Below, piece by piece: positions 46,401 to 55,493 of a stretch of 64,000 bases of DNA; position 1 is the first letter of the stretch; each line of letters starts with the position of its first letter. Both the position numbers and the translations under genes were made by a program. Source of the stretch: Pseudomonas poae (lineage in GTDB: Bacteria > Pseudomonadota > Gammaproteobacteria > Pseudomonadales > Pseudomonadaceae); NCBI RefSeq assembly GCF_001439785.1, contig NZ_JYLI01000001.1:392711-456710 (forward strand). Direction: 5' to 3'. The notes beneath the pieces are model-generated. The model was not told where the DNA came from, made no database searches, and saw only the letters and a program-made list of their open reading frames with translations.

Positions 46401-48035
46401 CCGCGCTGACGGTTTGGGCAGCGGCGAAGCCAGCACGGTGAGAAGGTTCGCCACCTGCTCACGGTTGCCTGGGACGCTCAAGCCACTGCCCTGAAGAAAC
46501 TGTCTGAGGCTGACCGTAGGACCCGGCTGGACGCTGTGGGACTGCCCGAATGATGAATGTGGATGCACGTCAAACGTTGTGCTATCGAGCAGGCCATTCA
46601 AATTGCTCGCCGCTTGAGGCGGCAGTGACGTGACAACCCTGGTAAGGCCCTGGATCAGGTTGTAGCGGTCGCGAGCATTGGCCAATGCCAGTTGCTGAGT
46701 GCCGAGCGCCTCCAGTGAATATCGTTCGCCGCGCTGGCGGGGCCCCAGGGTCAAGCTGGGCGTGCCAGCGATCCGGTCCGCCGCAGAAGCGGCCTGTTCT
46801 TTGGTGAAGTTCTGGGCGTCTTGACCCAGAAAATTGCCCACCACCCTCAACGGGGGCGAGTTGTCAGGATAGCCGGAAGGTGGCTTGATCAAATTGTCGT
46901 GCCGACCGAACACAACACCCGCGGCATTCAGGATCGGAGCCGCCACCCTCGCCCAACCCGCGTCGCTGTCCAGGCTTCTGACTTCGAACTCGTCGTTGAA
47001 AGCGCCGGACACCTCCTTGGTAATCGGAGAAATGACCATCGTTGACAGGTCAAGGCCACTCTCCTTTACCCAATGCTGGAATTGCGGGTTATTAAAGGCA
47101 TCACAGTAAAGTTGCCACCAGTGGCCCAGCGTCGACCGCATGGGGATGTCGTCCAGGCGCGTGCTCTCGGTGAGGTGGCCGCTCCATGAAGCATTGCGCA
47201 GGGCTGCGACGTATTGAGCAGCCAATGCCTTGTCTGCCTTGGCACGAGAGGACTTATCCGGCTCACCCATGACAACGCTGTAGTGGTCATCGATATCTGC
47301 CAGCACTTGCTGCTGCGCCCCAAGCGCCTGCGGGCCACGCATGGTTTGCGAGCGCTCTGGATCGCTGGCAGGAATGGCCGCGAAGACACCGGTCGCGCTC
47401 ATCTGGACGGCCCTTGCCCGAGCCTGTTCCCGGGTTGGATTTTCGGTGTTGGGTTCACCGTAAAAATTACCAATGGCTTCAAGATGCGCGGGGGCAGTCG
47501 GCGGCCCAAGAACGACGCGAGTGCCACTGCGTGAAGGCGCGAGTACTCTCGCCACGCTGAGGATGGGGCCCGAAACCTCTTTCCATCCCGCATCCGTTTC
47601 GGGTCGCAGAAACTCTCTTTTACCGTTGAAGAAAGCCGAAAGGAAGCCGGCGTGGGGCTCCAGCAGGATGCTGGAAACGTCGAGCCCGCGTGTCTTGGCC
47701 CACTGCACGAAGTTGGGGTTGTTCATGGCATCGCGATACTGTTGCCACCATTTGCCGAAGGTTGATCTGGCCGGGATATCCGCAAGCTCAGTGTCTAGAT
47801 AGCCGCTTTGGTTGGTCCATCGCGCGGACGACAGCGCCTGGATGTAATTGGCAGCCAGTTGCCGGTCCGAAGCGTCGAGCGAAGTCGCCAACTGCGCCGC
47901 AGGTGGCGCGCCGGATGTTGTGGAGCGGGCGACGCGCGAGGCTGAGGCCACCACGCCCCCTTGGCGCTGTACATCAGGAAATCGGTGCTCGTCGGCGGGA
48001 TAAGTATTCGAAAAACCTGTGTTGGAGATCAGCAT
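43449..48035 (-). CDS. Giant toxin-like protein with duplicated N-terminal module and C-terminal peptidase-like domain
   Basis: The 1528-residue protein has no signal peptide. Residues about 54-260 and 265-465 are two copies of one module, sharing DIPxRSTxGxWWQxYxDAxNNPxFxxW, DAGW and ALGxQQ. A central helical region follows. Near 1200 a hydrophobic LFRMIPFVAAAQAAKEGNYVEAF segment resembles those of large Pseudomonas insecticidal or dermonecrotic-type toxins. At the end, LNIVAHGT (His about 1362) and LLICHSAEG (Cys about 1413) look like the His/Cys pair of clan CD cysteine peptidases such as the C80 self-processing domain of MARTX and TcdA/TcdB. ATG 48035 is preferred; upstream only a TTG at 48110 extends it. 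GC is lower than in flanking genes. No adjacent immunity or secretion gene is evident. Confidence 0.75.
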   Translation of the reverse strand: MLISNTGFSNTYPADEHRFPDVQRQGGVVASASRVARSTTSGAPPAAQLATSLDASDRQLAANYIQALSSARWTNQSGYLDTELADIPARSTFGKWWQQYRDAMNNPNFVQWAKTRGLDVSSILLEPHAGFLSAFFNGKREFLRPETDAGWKEVSGPILSVARVLAPSRSGTRVVLGPPTAPAHLEAIGNFYGEPNTENPTREQARARAVQMSATGVFAAIPASDPERSQTMRGPQALGAQQQVLADIDDHYSVVMGEPDKSSRAKADKALAAQYVAALRNASWSGHLTESTRLDDIPMRSTLGHWWQLYCDAFNNPQFQHWVKESGLDLSTMVISPITKEVSGAFNDEFEVRSLDSDAGWARVAAPILNAAGVVFGRHDNLIKPPSGYPDNSPPLRVVGNFLGQDAQNFTKEQAASAADRIAGTPSLTLGPRQRGERYSLEALGTQQLALANARDRYNLIQGLTRVVTSLPPQAASNLNGLLDSTTFDVHPHSSFGQSHSVQPGPTVSLRQFLQGSGLSVPGNREQVANLLTVLASPLPKPSARDNYWRLLSPFTFSREPRALIQTWSTQALDSALYKRVFEETDQTREHYPTAQRLKQLVSSPQANALGESLRVTLQGKTDATGGAEWAAAAIVLSLDPLAGTQRNRVAGYDLAGQGNWGKTPAAIVDDLTRHLVVEGSVSQSMAPVATRLLLAGTAPELLVADVPADLVYGSHTWASFSIAVARIEKIFPGASQSMTFKQIMTFGSTQPISPSEHVMQAEAQRNAMVDWGVVNGMIAKRSDDTYSNAEIELARSRFNQQLSQLIAASNAQQAAVPSRRDMALAQLKATFGDTIDYEKRSIRHAPSLTRPELLGIQMSLIFQLEDVWAEHFSILELYMAGVLDNPDAKWVPDDEKIPFDRIKNAASTLPVIGQRFDESMDRYSEKLKSSVAVNIQNMIARLPLKDRRNFEFGTPTLYSAREGFFVNSREDYADQAASHKGHYGLIIRTRRTSPPTDYELFPGKGILQKKTGLPDPLPLGPSNANEAPMVFSGGVTQGEEAGQPFALDFKAYQEGTSPRTRSVYTNIILDEVRVSAKEDAQSLSSDEPADTDSVPRSFFTRNTKKLAQSAADFFLFNLETLKNEAKGVTHYERVEKSEKDIKDTLFRMIPFVAAAQAAKEGNYVEAFADAGLDVFGFLVPEYKLAEEGEGLLVKAGSKLVGSLSEAGAETKIASKVALIDNIGELSAGGYDINRQRRLSPLQLNELAQRPDIAMGSVGAGGEPISVVAQFDDASQKWYAYDAQTAQAYGPPLSDFTPETSAPLTAEPALTPGAATLLDRGLAQDNLIQMGGAMKDLKFIGSEVHTFTDVYKGRKRLNIVAHGTRRDWVDKLLRNGSEVVIDGKAYNANQMVDLLKNKGVDPADFDNVRLLICHSAEGKGHSFASQFQKAINRPVKAFEGTVAIHNGSTSITSSRNQLLSHYANQYPGLTDVAAQQLADSQLKRDFVNKVTQHVEKRHGDLILINTAGVGQPPKHALQKINYVPRHFS

Positions 48036-48324
48036 CAGAACCGTACTCGGATAGTTGACGTACGCTTGATTGGTAAAAAATCCAAAACAGGTTGCCGACC
48101 AGTAGTACAAAAGTATGTAACTTTTCTCACGCCGGGACCTGCGATCAGATCGCGGTTGGCGTACTGCGTCGAACTGGCCAGAAGATGAAAGGTTTCAGCC
48201 CAAAGGCGGGGTTTTGCAGAAAAATCTTCAGGGCATGCTATTTTCCGTGGGTAGTCACCCGGCCGTTTCCCACGCGATAATGGGTGTTGTCATTTTTCAA
48301 AGCGTCAGGCTCAGGGCTTTTTTC

Positions 48325-50862
48325 ATGAATGGAACATCCACCGGTAGCGAAGCCGGCGCATTGATTGCGCGGCTGGACTGGGCACGAAGCCCCCTCGGTG
48401 AGGCCAATGAGTGGCCGCAAAGCCTGCGTACAGCGGTGGATATTGTCGTGCACTCGCCGATGCCGATGCTCCTGCTGTGGGGCCACCACCTCATCCAGCT
48501 GTATAACGATGGCTTCGCACAATTGGTCGGCAACAAGCACCCGCACGCATTGGGGCAGCCGGCGCACCTCACCTGGCCGGAACTGCAGGACTTCACCGCA
48601 CCGATCTACGACGCCGTACTCGGCGGCCAGGTGCGTACCTTCAGCGACCAGCGCTTTGTGCTGCAACGCGAAGGGCGCGACACCGAGATCTGGCTCGACC
48701 TCACTTACAGCCCGGTGCGCGATGAAAGCCGCCAGGTCGCCGGCATCCTGGTCACCGCCATCGAGACCAACGAGCGCCGCCTCAAGGCCATCAAGCTGCA
48801 ACAGCGCTCCGAAGACAGCCTCAAGGCCCAGCACAACACCGAGCAACGTCTGCAACTGGCACTGGCGGCGACCGACGCGGTGGGCACCTGGGACTGGGAC
48901 ATCGGCGAAGACCGCTTTATCGCCGACGCGCATTTCGCCTTCCTGCACGGCGTCGACCCCGATCAGGCCAGCCTGCTGCCGATCAGCGATTACCTGCTGG
49001 GCGTGCACCCCGAAGACCGGGGCATGGTCACGCGCAGCATCAAGCATTGCATCACCTTCGGTACCGAATACGCCGAGGAATACCGCCTGATGCAGGCCGA
49101 CGGCGAAGTGCGCTGGGTGTTCGCCCGGGGGCGTTGCTACAAGGACCCTCAGGGCCGACCGGCGCGCTTCCTCGGCGCCGCGCTGGACCTCACCGAACGC
49201 AAGCACACCGAACAAGCCCTGCGCCAAAGCCAGACCGAGCTGCAACTGATCATCAACGCGATGCCGGTGCTGATCGGCTACGTCGATCATGAACAACGGT
49301 TTCGCCTGAACAACAGCGCCTACCTTGAGTGGTACGGCATGACGCCCCAGGAGCTGTACGGCAAGACCATCCGCGAAGTGCTCGGCGACGAGGTGTATGC
49401 CGGGCGCCAGGACAAGATCGCCGCAGCCCTGCGCGGCAAGGCCTGCAGCTTCATGACCCTCACGCCCCACCGCGACGGGCGGCCACGGCATGCGCTGATG
49501 AAGTACCTGCCGCGCTTCAGTAACGACGGTTCGGTCAATGGCTTTTATATCTTTGTGATCGACGAGACCGAACGCAAGCTCACCGAAGAAGCCCTGCGCC
49601 ACCTCAACGAGAACCTCGAAGAACGTGTGGCCCAGCGCACCCAGGCGCTGGCCGAGGCCAACCAGCGCCTGCAGAACGAGATGTACGAACGCGAGCGCGC
49701 CGAAGACGCACTGCGCCACGCGCAAAAAATGGAAGCGGTGGGCCAGCTCACCGGCGGCATCGCCCATGACTTCAACAACATGCTCACCGGCATCATCGGC
49801 AGCCTCGACCTGATGCAGCGCTACATCGCCGGCGGGCGCAGCGAAGAGATCGGCCGCTTTGCCGATGCTGCCGTGTCCTCCGCCCACCGCGCGGCCGCCC
49901 TCACCCACCGGCTGCTGGCGTTCTCGCGGCGCCAATCGCTCGACCGTCAGCCCACCGACCCCAACCAGCTGGTGGCGTCGCTGGAGGATCTTTTCCAACG
50001 TACCAAAGGCGCGCACATCTCGCTCAAGGTGCAACTGGGCCAGGACATCTGGCCGGTCAATACCGACGCCAGCCAGCTGGAAAATGCCCTGCTCAACCTG
50101 GTGATCAATGCCCGCGATGCGATGCCCGATGGCGGCGAACTGCTGATCGAAACCGCCAACAGCTACCTGGACGGCACCGATATCACTACCCTCGAACCGG
50201 TCAAGGCCGGCGACTACGTGATGCTGGGCGTGAGCGACAACGGCAGCGGCATGGCGCCGAAAATCCTCGCCAAGGCGTTCGATCCGTTCTTCACCACCAA
50301 GCCTATCGGCCAGGGCACCGGCCTGGGTTTGTCGATGATCTACGGGTTTGCCCAGCAGTCCGGCGGCCACGTCACCATCCACAGCGAACCGGGCCAGGGC
50401 ACCTGCGTGCGCCTGTACTTGCCGCGCCTGCACGGCACCGCGCTGGAAAACAGTTTGCCGGCGCACTTGAGCGAAGCGCCGGTGGCCCTGGCCGGTGAAG
50501 CGGTGGTGGTGGTCGAGGACGACGCGGCGGTGCGCATGCTGGTGGTCAATGTGCTCGACGAACTCGGCTACACCGCGCACCAGGCGGCGGATGCCCGTGC
50601 GGCGCTGCCGTTGCTGGAGTCGGACTTGCGCGTCGACCTGTTGGTGACCGACGTCGGCCTGCCAGGCATGAACGGCCGGCAACTGGCGGAAATAGCACGC
50701 CAGCATCGCCCCGGTCTGCGCGTGTTGTTCATGACCGGTTACGCCGAGAAAGCCGCCGAGCGCCAGGGCTTTCTGGAGGACGGTATGGACATGGTGGCCA
50801 AGCCGTTTTCCATCGACCTGCTGGCCACCAAAATCCGCAGCATGCTCGGCGTGGCCGACTGA
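48325..50862 (+). CDS. Hybrid histidine kinase with PAS domains and C-terminal receiver
   Basis: The 845-residue soluble hybrid kinase has no membrane helices. It has an N-terminal PAS-like segment (about 20-170), a PAS_3-type segment (about 175-295), a further PAS (about 310-420), a short coiled coil (about 425-470), HisKA with H481 in [10 protein letters not shown], and HATPase with [20 protein letters not shown] and GTGLGLSM. The C-terminal receiver has D776 in [13 protein letters not shown] and a VAKPF lysine. ATG 48325 suits the domain start; an extension to 48214 has no family support. It is divergent from the toxin-like gene across 289 bp. The input signal and output partner are unknown. 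Confidence 0.88.
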   Translation: MNGTSTGSEAGALIARLDWARSPLGEANEWPQSLRTAVDIVVHSPMPMLLLWGHHLIQLYNDGFAQLVGNKHPHALGQPAHLTWPELQDFTAPIYDAVLGGQVRTFSDQRFVLQREGRDTEIWLDLTYSPVRDESRQVAGILVTAIETNERRLKAIKLQQRSEDSLKAQHNTEQRLQLALAATDAVGTWDWDIGEDRFIADAHFAFLHGVDPDQASLLPISDYLLGVHPEDRGMVTRSIKHCITFGTEYAEEYRLMQADGEVRWVFARGRCYKDPQGRPARFLGAALDLTERKHTEQALRQSQTELQLIINAMPVLIGYVDHEQRFRLNNSAYLEWYGMTPQELYGKTIREVLGDEVYAGRQDKIAAALRGKACSFMTLTPHRDGRPRHALMKYLPRFSNDGSVNGFYIFVIDETERKLTEEALRHLNENLEERVAQRTQALAEANQRLQNEMYERERAEDALRHAQKMEAVGQLTGGIAHDFNNMLTGIIGSLDLMQRYIAGGRSEEIGRFADAAVSSAHRAAALTHRLLAFSRRQSLDRQPTDPNQLVASLEDLFQRTKGAHISLKVQLGQDIWPVNTDASQLENALLNLVINARDAMPDGGELLIETANSYLDGTDITTLEPVKAGDYVMLGVSDNGSGMAPKILAKAFDPFFTTKPIGQGTGLGLSMIYGFAQQSGGHVTIHSEPGQGTCVRLYLPRLHGTALENSLPAHLSEAPVALAGEAVVVVEDDAAVRMLVVNVLDELGYTAHQAADARAALPLLESDLRVDLLVTDVGLPGMNGRQLAEIARQHRPGLRVLFMTGYAEKAAERQGFLEDGMDMVAKPFSIDLLATKIRSMLGVAD

Positions 50863-50905
50863 GTTCAGGCATAATCGCGCGCCGTCGCCCACCTGGTAGA
50901 ACACG

Positions 50906-51181
50906 ATGAAAGCCCAAGCCCGTCATATTCTGGTGAAAACCAGCGAAGAAGCCGAACAACTCAAGCAGCGCATCGCCAAGGGCGAAGCCTTCGATGTGCT
51001 GGCCAAGAAGTATTCCACCTGCCCATCGGGCAAGCGCGGCGGTGATTTGGGTGAAGTGCGACCTGGGCAAATGGTGGGGGCGATTGACGCGGTGATCTTC
51101 AAGAAGCCCGTAAAGGTGGTGCACGGGCCGATCAAGAGCAAGTTCGGGTATCACCTGGTGCAGGTGTTTTACCGCGACTGA
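50906..51181 (+). CDS. Second parvulin-type peptidyl-prolyl isomerase
   Basis: The 91-residue cytoplasmic parvulin shares ARHILV, CPSGKRGGDLGEVRPGQMV and KFGYHLVQV with the PpiC at 36481. It has no signal peptide. It lies 43 bp after the hybrid kinase gene, perhaps on the same transcript, and faces the kdgK-like gene across an inverted REP pair. Confidence 0.92.
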   Translation: MKAQARHILVKTSEEAEQLKQRIAKGEAFDVLAKKYSTCPSGKRGGDLGEVRPGQMVGAIDAVIFKKPVKVVHGPIKSKFGYHLVQVFYRD

Positions 51182-51197
51182 GGGGTTGGCTTTACAC

Positions 51198-51272
51198 CGC
51201 TATCGGGGGCAAGCCCCTCCCACACTTGAAGGTGTTCACCATTCAAATGGTGGGAGGGGGCTTGCTCCCGAT
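51198..51272. repeat. Inverted REP pair between ppiC-like and kdgK-like genes
   Basis: Arms at 51198-51224 and 51250-51272 with the core GGGGGCAAGCCCCTCCCAC and its complement lie between convergent genes and may serve as a bidirectional terminator. Confidence 0.8.
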
Positions 51273-51289
51273 CCGCCACAGGCGGCCAT

Positions 51290-52198
51290 TCACTCTCTGG
51301 GTATCAGCGCACCCGGCACCTGAATCACGCGGCTCGCCAACCGATGCCCCGCCAACGCAGCCTCCTGCGGCGAACCGCCCTTGAGCCGGGAGGCAAGGTA
51401 CGCCGCGCTGAACGAATCCCCCGCCGCTGTCGTGTCCACCACCTTTTCGACCTTCAACGCCGGCACGGCAACGCGCACGCCCTCGCAGCGAATCCGACAC
51501 TCATCCGCGCCGCGCTTGAGCACCACCTCGGTAATCGCCGGGTACGCCGCGAACACCTGCTCGCTGTCGGTATAACCAAACAACGCCTGCTCGTCATCTT
51601 CGGTGAGCAAGGCGATGTCCACCTCGGCCATGACCTTGCGATACGCCTCCCGCGCCGCCTCGACACCGGTCCACAGGCGTGGCCGGTAGTTGTTGTCGAA
51701 CACCACCTTGCCGCCCCTGCGCCGGGTTGCGGCCAGCGCCTGCAACAAACGCTCGCGGCCGATCTCACCCAATACCGCCAGGGTGATGCCGCTGAAATAC
51801 ACCAGGTCATAGCCCGGCAACGCCGCCAGGATCGGCTCGGCCGCGGGCGTGGTGAAACAGTCGCGCACGGCTGCCTCGTTGCGCCAGTAGAGAAATTTGC
51901 GTTCGCCATTGGCGTCGGTCTGGATGCAATACAAACCCGGCAGGCGCCCCGGCAGACGCTGGACCCTGCCCAGCCCCAAGCCCTCGTCGGCCCATTGCTG
52001 GCACATGGCATCGCTGAAACTGTCATCGCCCAGGGCGGTGACGTAGTCGACCGTGCCCACCGCTCCCAGCTCGCGGCGCAGGTACACCGCCGTGTTCAGG
52101 GTGTCACCGCCGAAGCTCTGGTGCAGGCTGCCGTCGGCGCGTTGTTGCAGTTCGATCATGCATTCGCCGATCAGGGCGATGCGCGGTTGGATGGTCAT
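51290..52198 (-). CDS. kdgK: 2-keto-3-deoxygluconate kinase (PfkB family), KdgK-like
   Basis: The 302-residue PfkB kinase has GGDTLNTAVYLRREL near the N-terminus, DNNYRPRLW in the middle and the catalytic motif DTTAAGDSFSAAYL, the form usual in KDG kinases. It would make 2-keto-3-deoxy-6-phosphogluconate, an Entner-Doudoroff intermediate. ATG 52198 with GGAGAG before it is preferred; a longer frame from 52252 reads REP sequence. It is last in the eight-gene minus-strand operon, after the DSD1-like enzyme that could supply KDG. Confidence 0.86.
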   Translation of the reverse strand: MTIQPRIALIGECMIELQQRADGSLHQSFGGDTLNTAVYLRRELGAVGTVDYVTALGDDSFSDAMCQQWADEGLGLGRVQRLPGRLPGLYCIQTDANGERKFLYWRNEAAVRDCFTTPAAEPILAALPGYDLVYFSGITLAVLGEIGRERLLQALAATRRRGGKVVFDNNYRPRLWTGVEAAREAYRKVMAEVDIALLTEDDEQALFGYTDSEQVFAAYPAITEVVLKRGADECRIRCEGVRVAVPALKVEKVVDTTAAGDSFSAAYLASRLKGGSPQEAALAGHRLASRVIQVPGALIPRE

Positions 52199-52230
52199 GG
52201 CGATGCTCTCCGGTGTGGCGAAAGGCCTCA

Positions 52231-52300
52231 TCGCAGGCAAGCCAGCTCCCACAGCTGAAGGTATTCACAATTCAAAATGTGGGAGCTGGCTTGTCTGCGC
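52231..52300. repeat. REP pair inside the operon, between DSD1-like gene and kdgK
   Basis: Inverted arms at about 52231-52253 and 52279-52300 with GTGGGAGCTGGCTTG cores sit in the only sizeable gap of the operon. They may lower expression of kdgK relative to upstream genes or protect the upstream message. Confidence 0.8.
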
Positions 52301-52315
52301 TGAAGGCGACTCGGT

Positions 52316-53524
52316 CTAGAAACAGGTCTGCAGGGACTCGATCACGCGCAACTCGTCATCCACCAGGCACCCCACCTGCCACTTGTCGAAGGTCAGGCAA
52401 GGGTGTGACGTGCCGAACGAAATGATGTCGCCAATGCGCAGCTCAACCTGCGGCGCCACGGTCATGAACGCATGCTGGTCCATCACCGCAGTGACCTGGC
52501 ACGCACTCACGTCATCGCCCTCGGCCGGCACGATGCCGGCCCGATAGCGCTTGAGCGGCACCGGCAGGCCGGCGTCATAAGCCACGTCGCGCTTGCCCAG
52601 GGCAATCACCGCAAAGCCGGGCTCGGGCAGCGACTGCACGTGGGCCCAGACTTCCATGGCCGGTCGCAGCCCTTCGTCGAGGTCGTTGCGCCGGTCGAGT
52701 ACGCAGCATTGCGCGTCCTTGTAGATGCCATGGTCATGGGCCACGTAGCTGCCGGGGCGCAACACGCTGAGGAAACGCCCGGCGGCGTTCTGCTGTTCGA
52801 AGGACTCGGCGATCAGGTCATACCACGCCGAGCCCGAGGCGGTGACGATGGGCTTGGCCAGGTCGAATGCGCCGTTGTCCTGCAGGTCCACCGCCAGCCG
52901 CACCAGGCTCGCGGCGAAGTCGCGGATACCGCTGATGGCGTGCTCGCCGTGGATCACACCTTCGTAGCCTTCGATCCCGGTGAGGGCCAGGGCCGACTGC
53001 GCCTTGATCGCGGTAGCCAGCTCGCGCACCTGCTGCTCACTGCGGCAACCGCAGCGGCCACCGACCACGCCGTATTCGATCATCACGTTCAGGCGCAGGC
53101 CGCGCGCGGCGAAGAACAGGCCCAGGTCGGCGACGTTGTCCGGGTGGTCGACCATGCAATGGAAGTCGAACTGCGGGTCCTCCAGCAACTCGGCGATCAG
53201 CGCCATGTTCGGCGCGCCTACCAGTTGGTTGGCCATCAACACGCGGCGCACGCCACCGGCGTAGGCGGCGCGGGTCTGCACCGCATTGGCCAGGGTGATG
53301 CCCCAGGCACCGGCGGCGAGCTGACGCTGAAACAGCGCCGGCATCATGCTGGTCTTGCCGTGGGGCGCAAGTTCGGCGCCGCTGTTGCCGACGAAATCCT
53401 GCATCCAGCGAATGTTGTGCTCCAGGGCATCGCGGTGCAGGACCAGGGCCGGCAGGCTGACGTCACGGACCAGATGGGCGCCGACGGCGGCGGCGCCTTT
53501 TGCAACGGCGTTGAGGGCGGACAT
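52316..53524 (-). CDS. DSD1-family PLP enzyme, likely D-amino acid or D-glucosaminate dehydratase
   Basis: The 402-residue fold-type III PLP enzyme has an alanine-racemase-like barrel with the Schiff-base lysine in APHGKTSMMP (about residue 57). A C-terminal DSD1 domain has the metal site HPCLTFDKW, as in eukaryotic D-serine dehydratase. Family members act on D-threonine, D-serine or, in Pseudomonas, D-glucosaminate. Neighbours (KDG kinase, RidA, amino-acid-type ABC importer, IclR regulator) favour D-glucosaminate to 2-keto-3-deoxygluconate plus ammonia. That substrate is an inference. An AGGAG site precedes the ATG. Confidence 0.82.
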   Translation of the reverse strand: MSALNAVAKGAAAVGAHLVRDVSLPALVLHRDALEHNIRWMQDFVGNSGAELAPHGKTSMMPALFQRQLAAGAWGITLANAVQTRAAYAGGVRRVLMANQLVGAPNMALIAELLEDPQFDFHCMVDHPDNVADLGLFFAARGLRLNVMIEYGVVGGRCGCRSEQQVRELATAIKAQSALALTGIEGYEGVIHGEHAISGIRDFAASLVRLAVDLQDNGAFDLAKPIVTASGSAWYDLIAESFEQQNAAGRFLSVLRPGSYVAHDHGIYKDAQCCVLDRRNDLDEGLRPAMEVWAHVQSLPEPGFAVIALGKRDVAYDAGLPVPLKRYRAGIVPAEGDDVSACQVTAVMDQHAFMTVAPQVELRIGDIISFGTSHPCLTFDKWQVGCLVDDELRVIESLQTCF

Positions 53525-53534
53525 GCAAAAACTC

Positions 53535-54299
53535 CTATTCGTTGATGCGCCGGGCCAACTGGTTGGCGCTGTCGATCAACACCCGGCGGTAGTCGTTGTA
53601 GTGGGTGATTGCATCGGCCCGTGGCGCGACGATGCACAGGGTGGCAATGCTCACCCCCTGGGCGTCCCGTACCGGCGCGGCGAAGCAATGGGTGAAGGTG
53701 TCGGCCACGCTGTCGAAGGAAAAGAAGCCGTCGAGGGTGGCCTGGCGAATCTGCGCCAGGAAGGTGTCCAGCGCCAGGCGCTGGCCGTCTGGCAGGATGA
53801 AGTCGTCGGGGTCGATCAGCTCGACGATCTGCTGGTCGCTCAGGTGCCCGAGCAGCAGGCGCCCGGAGGCGGTCCACGGGATCGGCGCGTTTTCACCGAT
53901 GTCCGAGGAAATACGGAAATGCCGCTCGCCCTCGCGCATCAGCGCCACCGTGTATTTGCGCCCGTTGAGCAGGCACATCTGCGCGGTTTCACGGGTCTGG
54001 CTGACGATTGCCTGCAAGGCGTGGTCGGCCTCGCGGGTCAGGTCGAAATGGCGCAGGTGCGCCTGGCCGAGGAAGTACAGCTGGCGACCCAGATAGACGT
54101 GGCCGTCCTTGCCCACGGTCTCCAGAATGCGCCGCTCCAGCAGCGAGGCGACCAGTTCGTAGACCGTGGATTTGGGGCTGCCGATGCCGCTGGCAATATC
54201 ATTCGGGCGCAGGGGCTGACCGACCTCCTTGAGAAAATCGAGGATATCGAATGCGCGATCCAGGCCCTTGGCGCGGCGTTTGATGGGGTCTTCGGTCAT
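53535..54299 (-). CDS. IclR-family transcriptional regulator
   Basis: The 254-residue regulator has an N-terminal winged helix (LDRAFDILDFLKEVGQPLRPNDIA, then SPKSTVYELVASL) and a C-terminal IclR effector domain ending in LIDSANQLARRINE. ATG 54299 is preferred over the in-frame extension to 54350, which would run into the ridA gene. It is embedded in the operon it probably controls; a 14-bp palindrome upstream of the first gene is a candidate site. Confidence 0.9.
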   Translation of the reverse strand: MTEDPIKRRAKGLDRAFDILDFLKEVGQPLRPNDIASGIGSPKSTVYELVASLLERRILETVGKDGHVYLGRQLYFLGQAHLRHFDLTREADHALQAIVSQTRETAQMCLLNGRKYTVALMREGERHFRISSDIGENAPIPWTASGRLLLGHLSDQQIVELIDPDDFILPDGQRLALDTFLAQIRQATLDGFFSFDSVADTFTHCFAAPVRDAQGVSIATLCIVAPRADAITHYNDYRRVLIDSANQLARRINE

Positions 54300-54304
54300 G
54301 GCAG

Positions 54305-54694
54305 TCAGCCCTTTTTCCTGTAGGCCACGCAATCGATCTCCACCTTGCAATCCACCATCATGCTGGCCTGCACACAGGCCCGTGCCGGGGCGTGTTCCGG
54401 GGTGAAGTATTCGCCGAAGACCTTGTTGAAACTCCAGAAGTCGCGCGGGTCTTCCAGCCAGACGCCGACACGTACCACGTCTTTCAATTCGTAACCGGCC
54501 TCTTCGAGGATCGCCACCACATTGCGCATAGTCTGCCGGGTTTGCTCGATGATCCCGCCGGTGATGATTTCACCGTCCACCGCAGGTACCTGGCCCGACA
54601 CATAGAGCCAACCGTCGGCTTCCACGGCGCGGGCAAAAGGACGAGGCTGACCACCTCCGGCGGTGCTGCCGGCTCCGTAACGAGTAATGCTCAT
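54305..54694 (-). CDS. RidA family enamine/imine deaminase
   Basis: The 129-residue Rid protein has GGGQPRPFARAVEADGWLYVSGQVP and the closing region PARACVQASMMVDCKVEIDCVAY. The Arg before ACVQ is the residue that binds the substrate carboxylate in active RidA. It would hydrolyse the reactive enamine or imine released by PLP dehydratases, which fits the DSD1-like enzyme in this operon. An AGGAG site is before the ATG. Confidence 0.9.
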   Translation of the reverse strand: MSITRYGAGSTAGGGQPRPFARAVEADGWLYVSGQVPAVDGEIITGGIIEQTRQTMRNVVAILEEAGYELKDVVRVGVWLEDPRDFWSFNKVFGEYFTPEHAPARACVQASMMVDCKVEIDCVAYRKKG

Positions 54695-54710
54695 AAAAAC
54701 AGGCTCCTGA

Positions 54711-55493
54711 TTAAAAACGAATGTTCTTTAAAAATTCTGCCAGGCGCGGCGATTGCGGGCGCTCGAACACGTCTTTCGCGCTGCCCTGCTCTTCAATGCG
54801 GCCCTGGTTCATAAACACGATTTTGTCCGAGACTTCGTAGGCAAAGCGCATCTCATGGGTGACCAGCAACATGGTCATGCCCTCCTCGGCCAGGCCCTTG
54901 ATCACACTGAGCACCTCGCCCACCAGCTCCGGGTCGAGGGCCGAGGTGACTTCGTCGAACAGCATCAGGCTGGGGTTCATCGCAATGGCCCGGGCAATCG
55001 CCACCCGCTGCTGCTGACCGCCGGACAACTGGCCGGGAAAGTGATTGCGCCGCTCCAGCAGCCCCACGCGGTCCAGCCATTTCTCGGCCAGTGCCACCGC
55101 TTCGTCCCTGGGCATCTTCTTGACTTTCAACAGGCCCAGCGTGACGTTCTGCAACGCCGTCAGATGGGGGAACAGGTTGAACTGCTGGAACGCCATGCCG
55201 GTCATCGCGCGGTGCCGGGCGATCATACGCTCCGGGTGGCGCACGCGCTTGCCGCTGGCTTCGCTGTAACCGATGGACTCACCCTCCAGGGTGATCTGCC
55301 CGCCCTGGAATTCTTCGAGCAGGTTGACGCAGCGCAGCAGCGTGGTCTTGCCCGAGCCGCTGGAGCCGATCAGCGTGACCACGTTACCGCGTTGCAGGCT
55401 CAGGTCGACGCCCTTGAGCACTTCGAGCGCGCCGTAGTGTTTGTGCAGGCCGCGAATGTCCAACAGCGGTTGGGTTGTTTGAGGCTGGTTCAT
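54711..55493 (-). CDS. Polar amino acid-type ABC transporter ATPase
   Basis: The 260-residue ATPase has Walker A GSSGSGKTT, the signature LSGGQQQRVAIA, Walker B LMLFDEVTSALD and the switch H of VTHEM. It is of the GlnQ/HisP type. It overlaps the permease gene by 4 bp and powers the importer encoded by the next three genes upstream. Confidence 0.93.
   Translation of the reverse strand: MNQPQTTQPLLDIRGLHKHYGALEVLKGVDLSLQRGNVVTLIGSSGSGKTTLLRCVNLLEEFQGGQITLEGESIGYSEASGKRVRHPERMIARHRAMTGMAFQQFNLFPHLTALQNVTLGLLKVKKMPRDEAVALAEKWLDRVGLLERRNHFPGQLSGGQQQRVAIARAIAMNPSLMLFDEVTSALDPELVGEVLSVIKGLAEEGMTMLLVTHEMRFAYEVSDKIVFMNQGRIEEQGSAKDVFERPQSPRLAEFLKNIRF

Noticed and set aside
48238..50904. An 888-codon minus-strand open frame opposite the hybrid kinase
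   Set aside because: Length is striking, but the translation is His/Gln/Ala-rich without motifs, and the plus-strand kinase domains are unambiguous.
52199..52252. Longer N-terminus for the KdgK-like kinase
   Set aside because: The extension encodes REP-derived residues; ATG 52198 has a better ribosome site and fits PfkB proteins.
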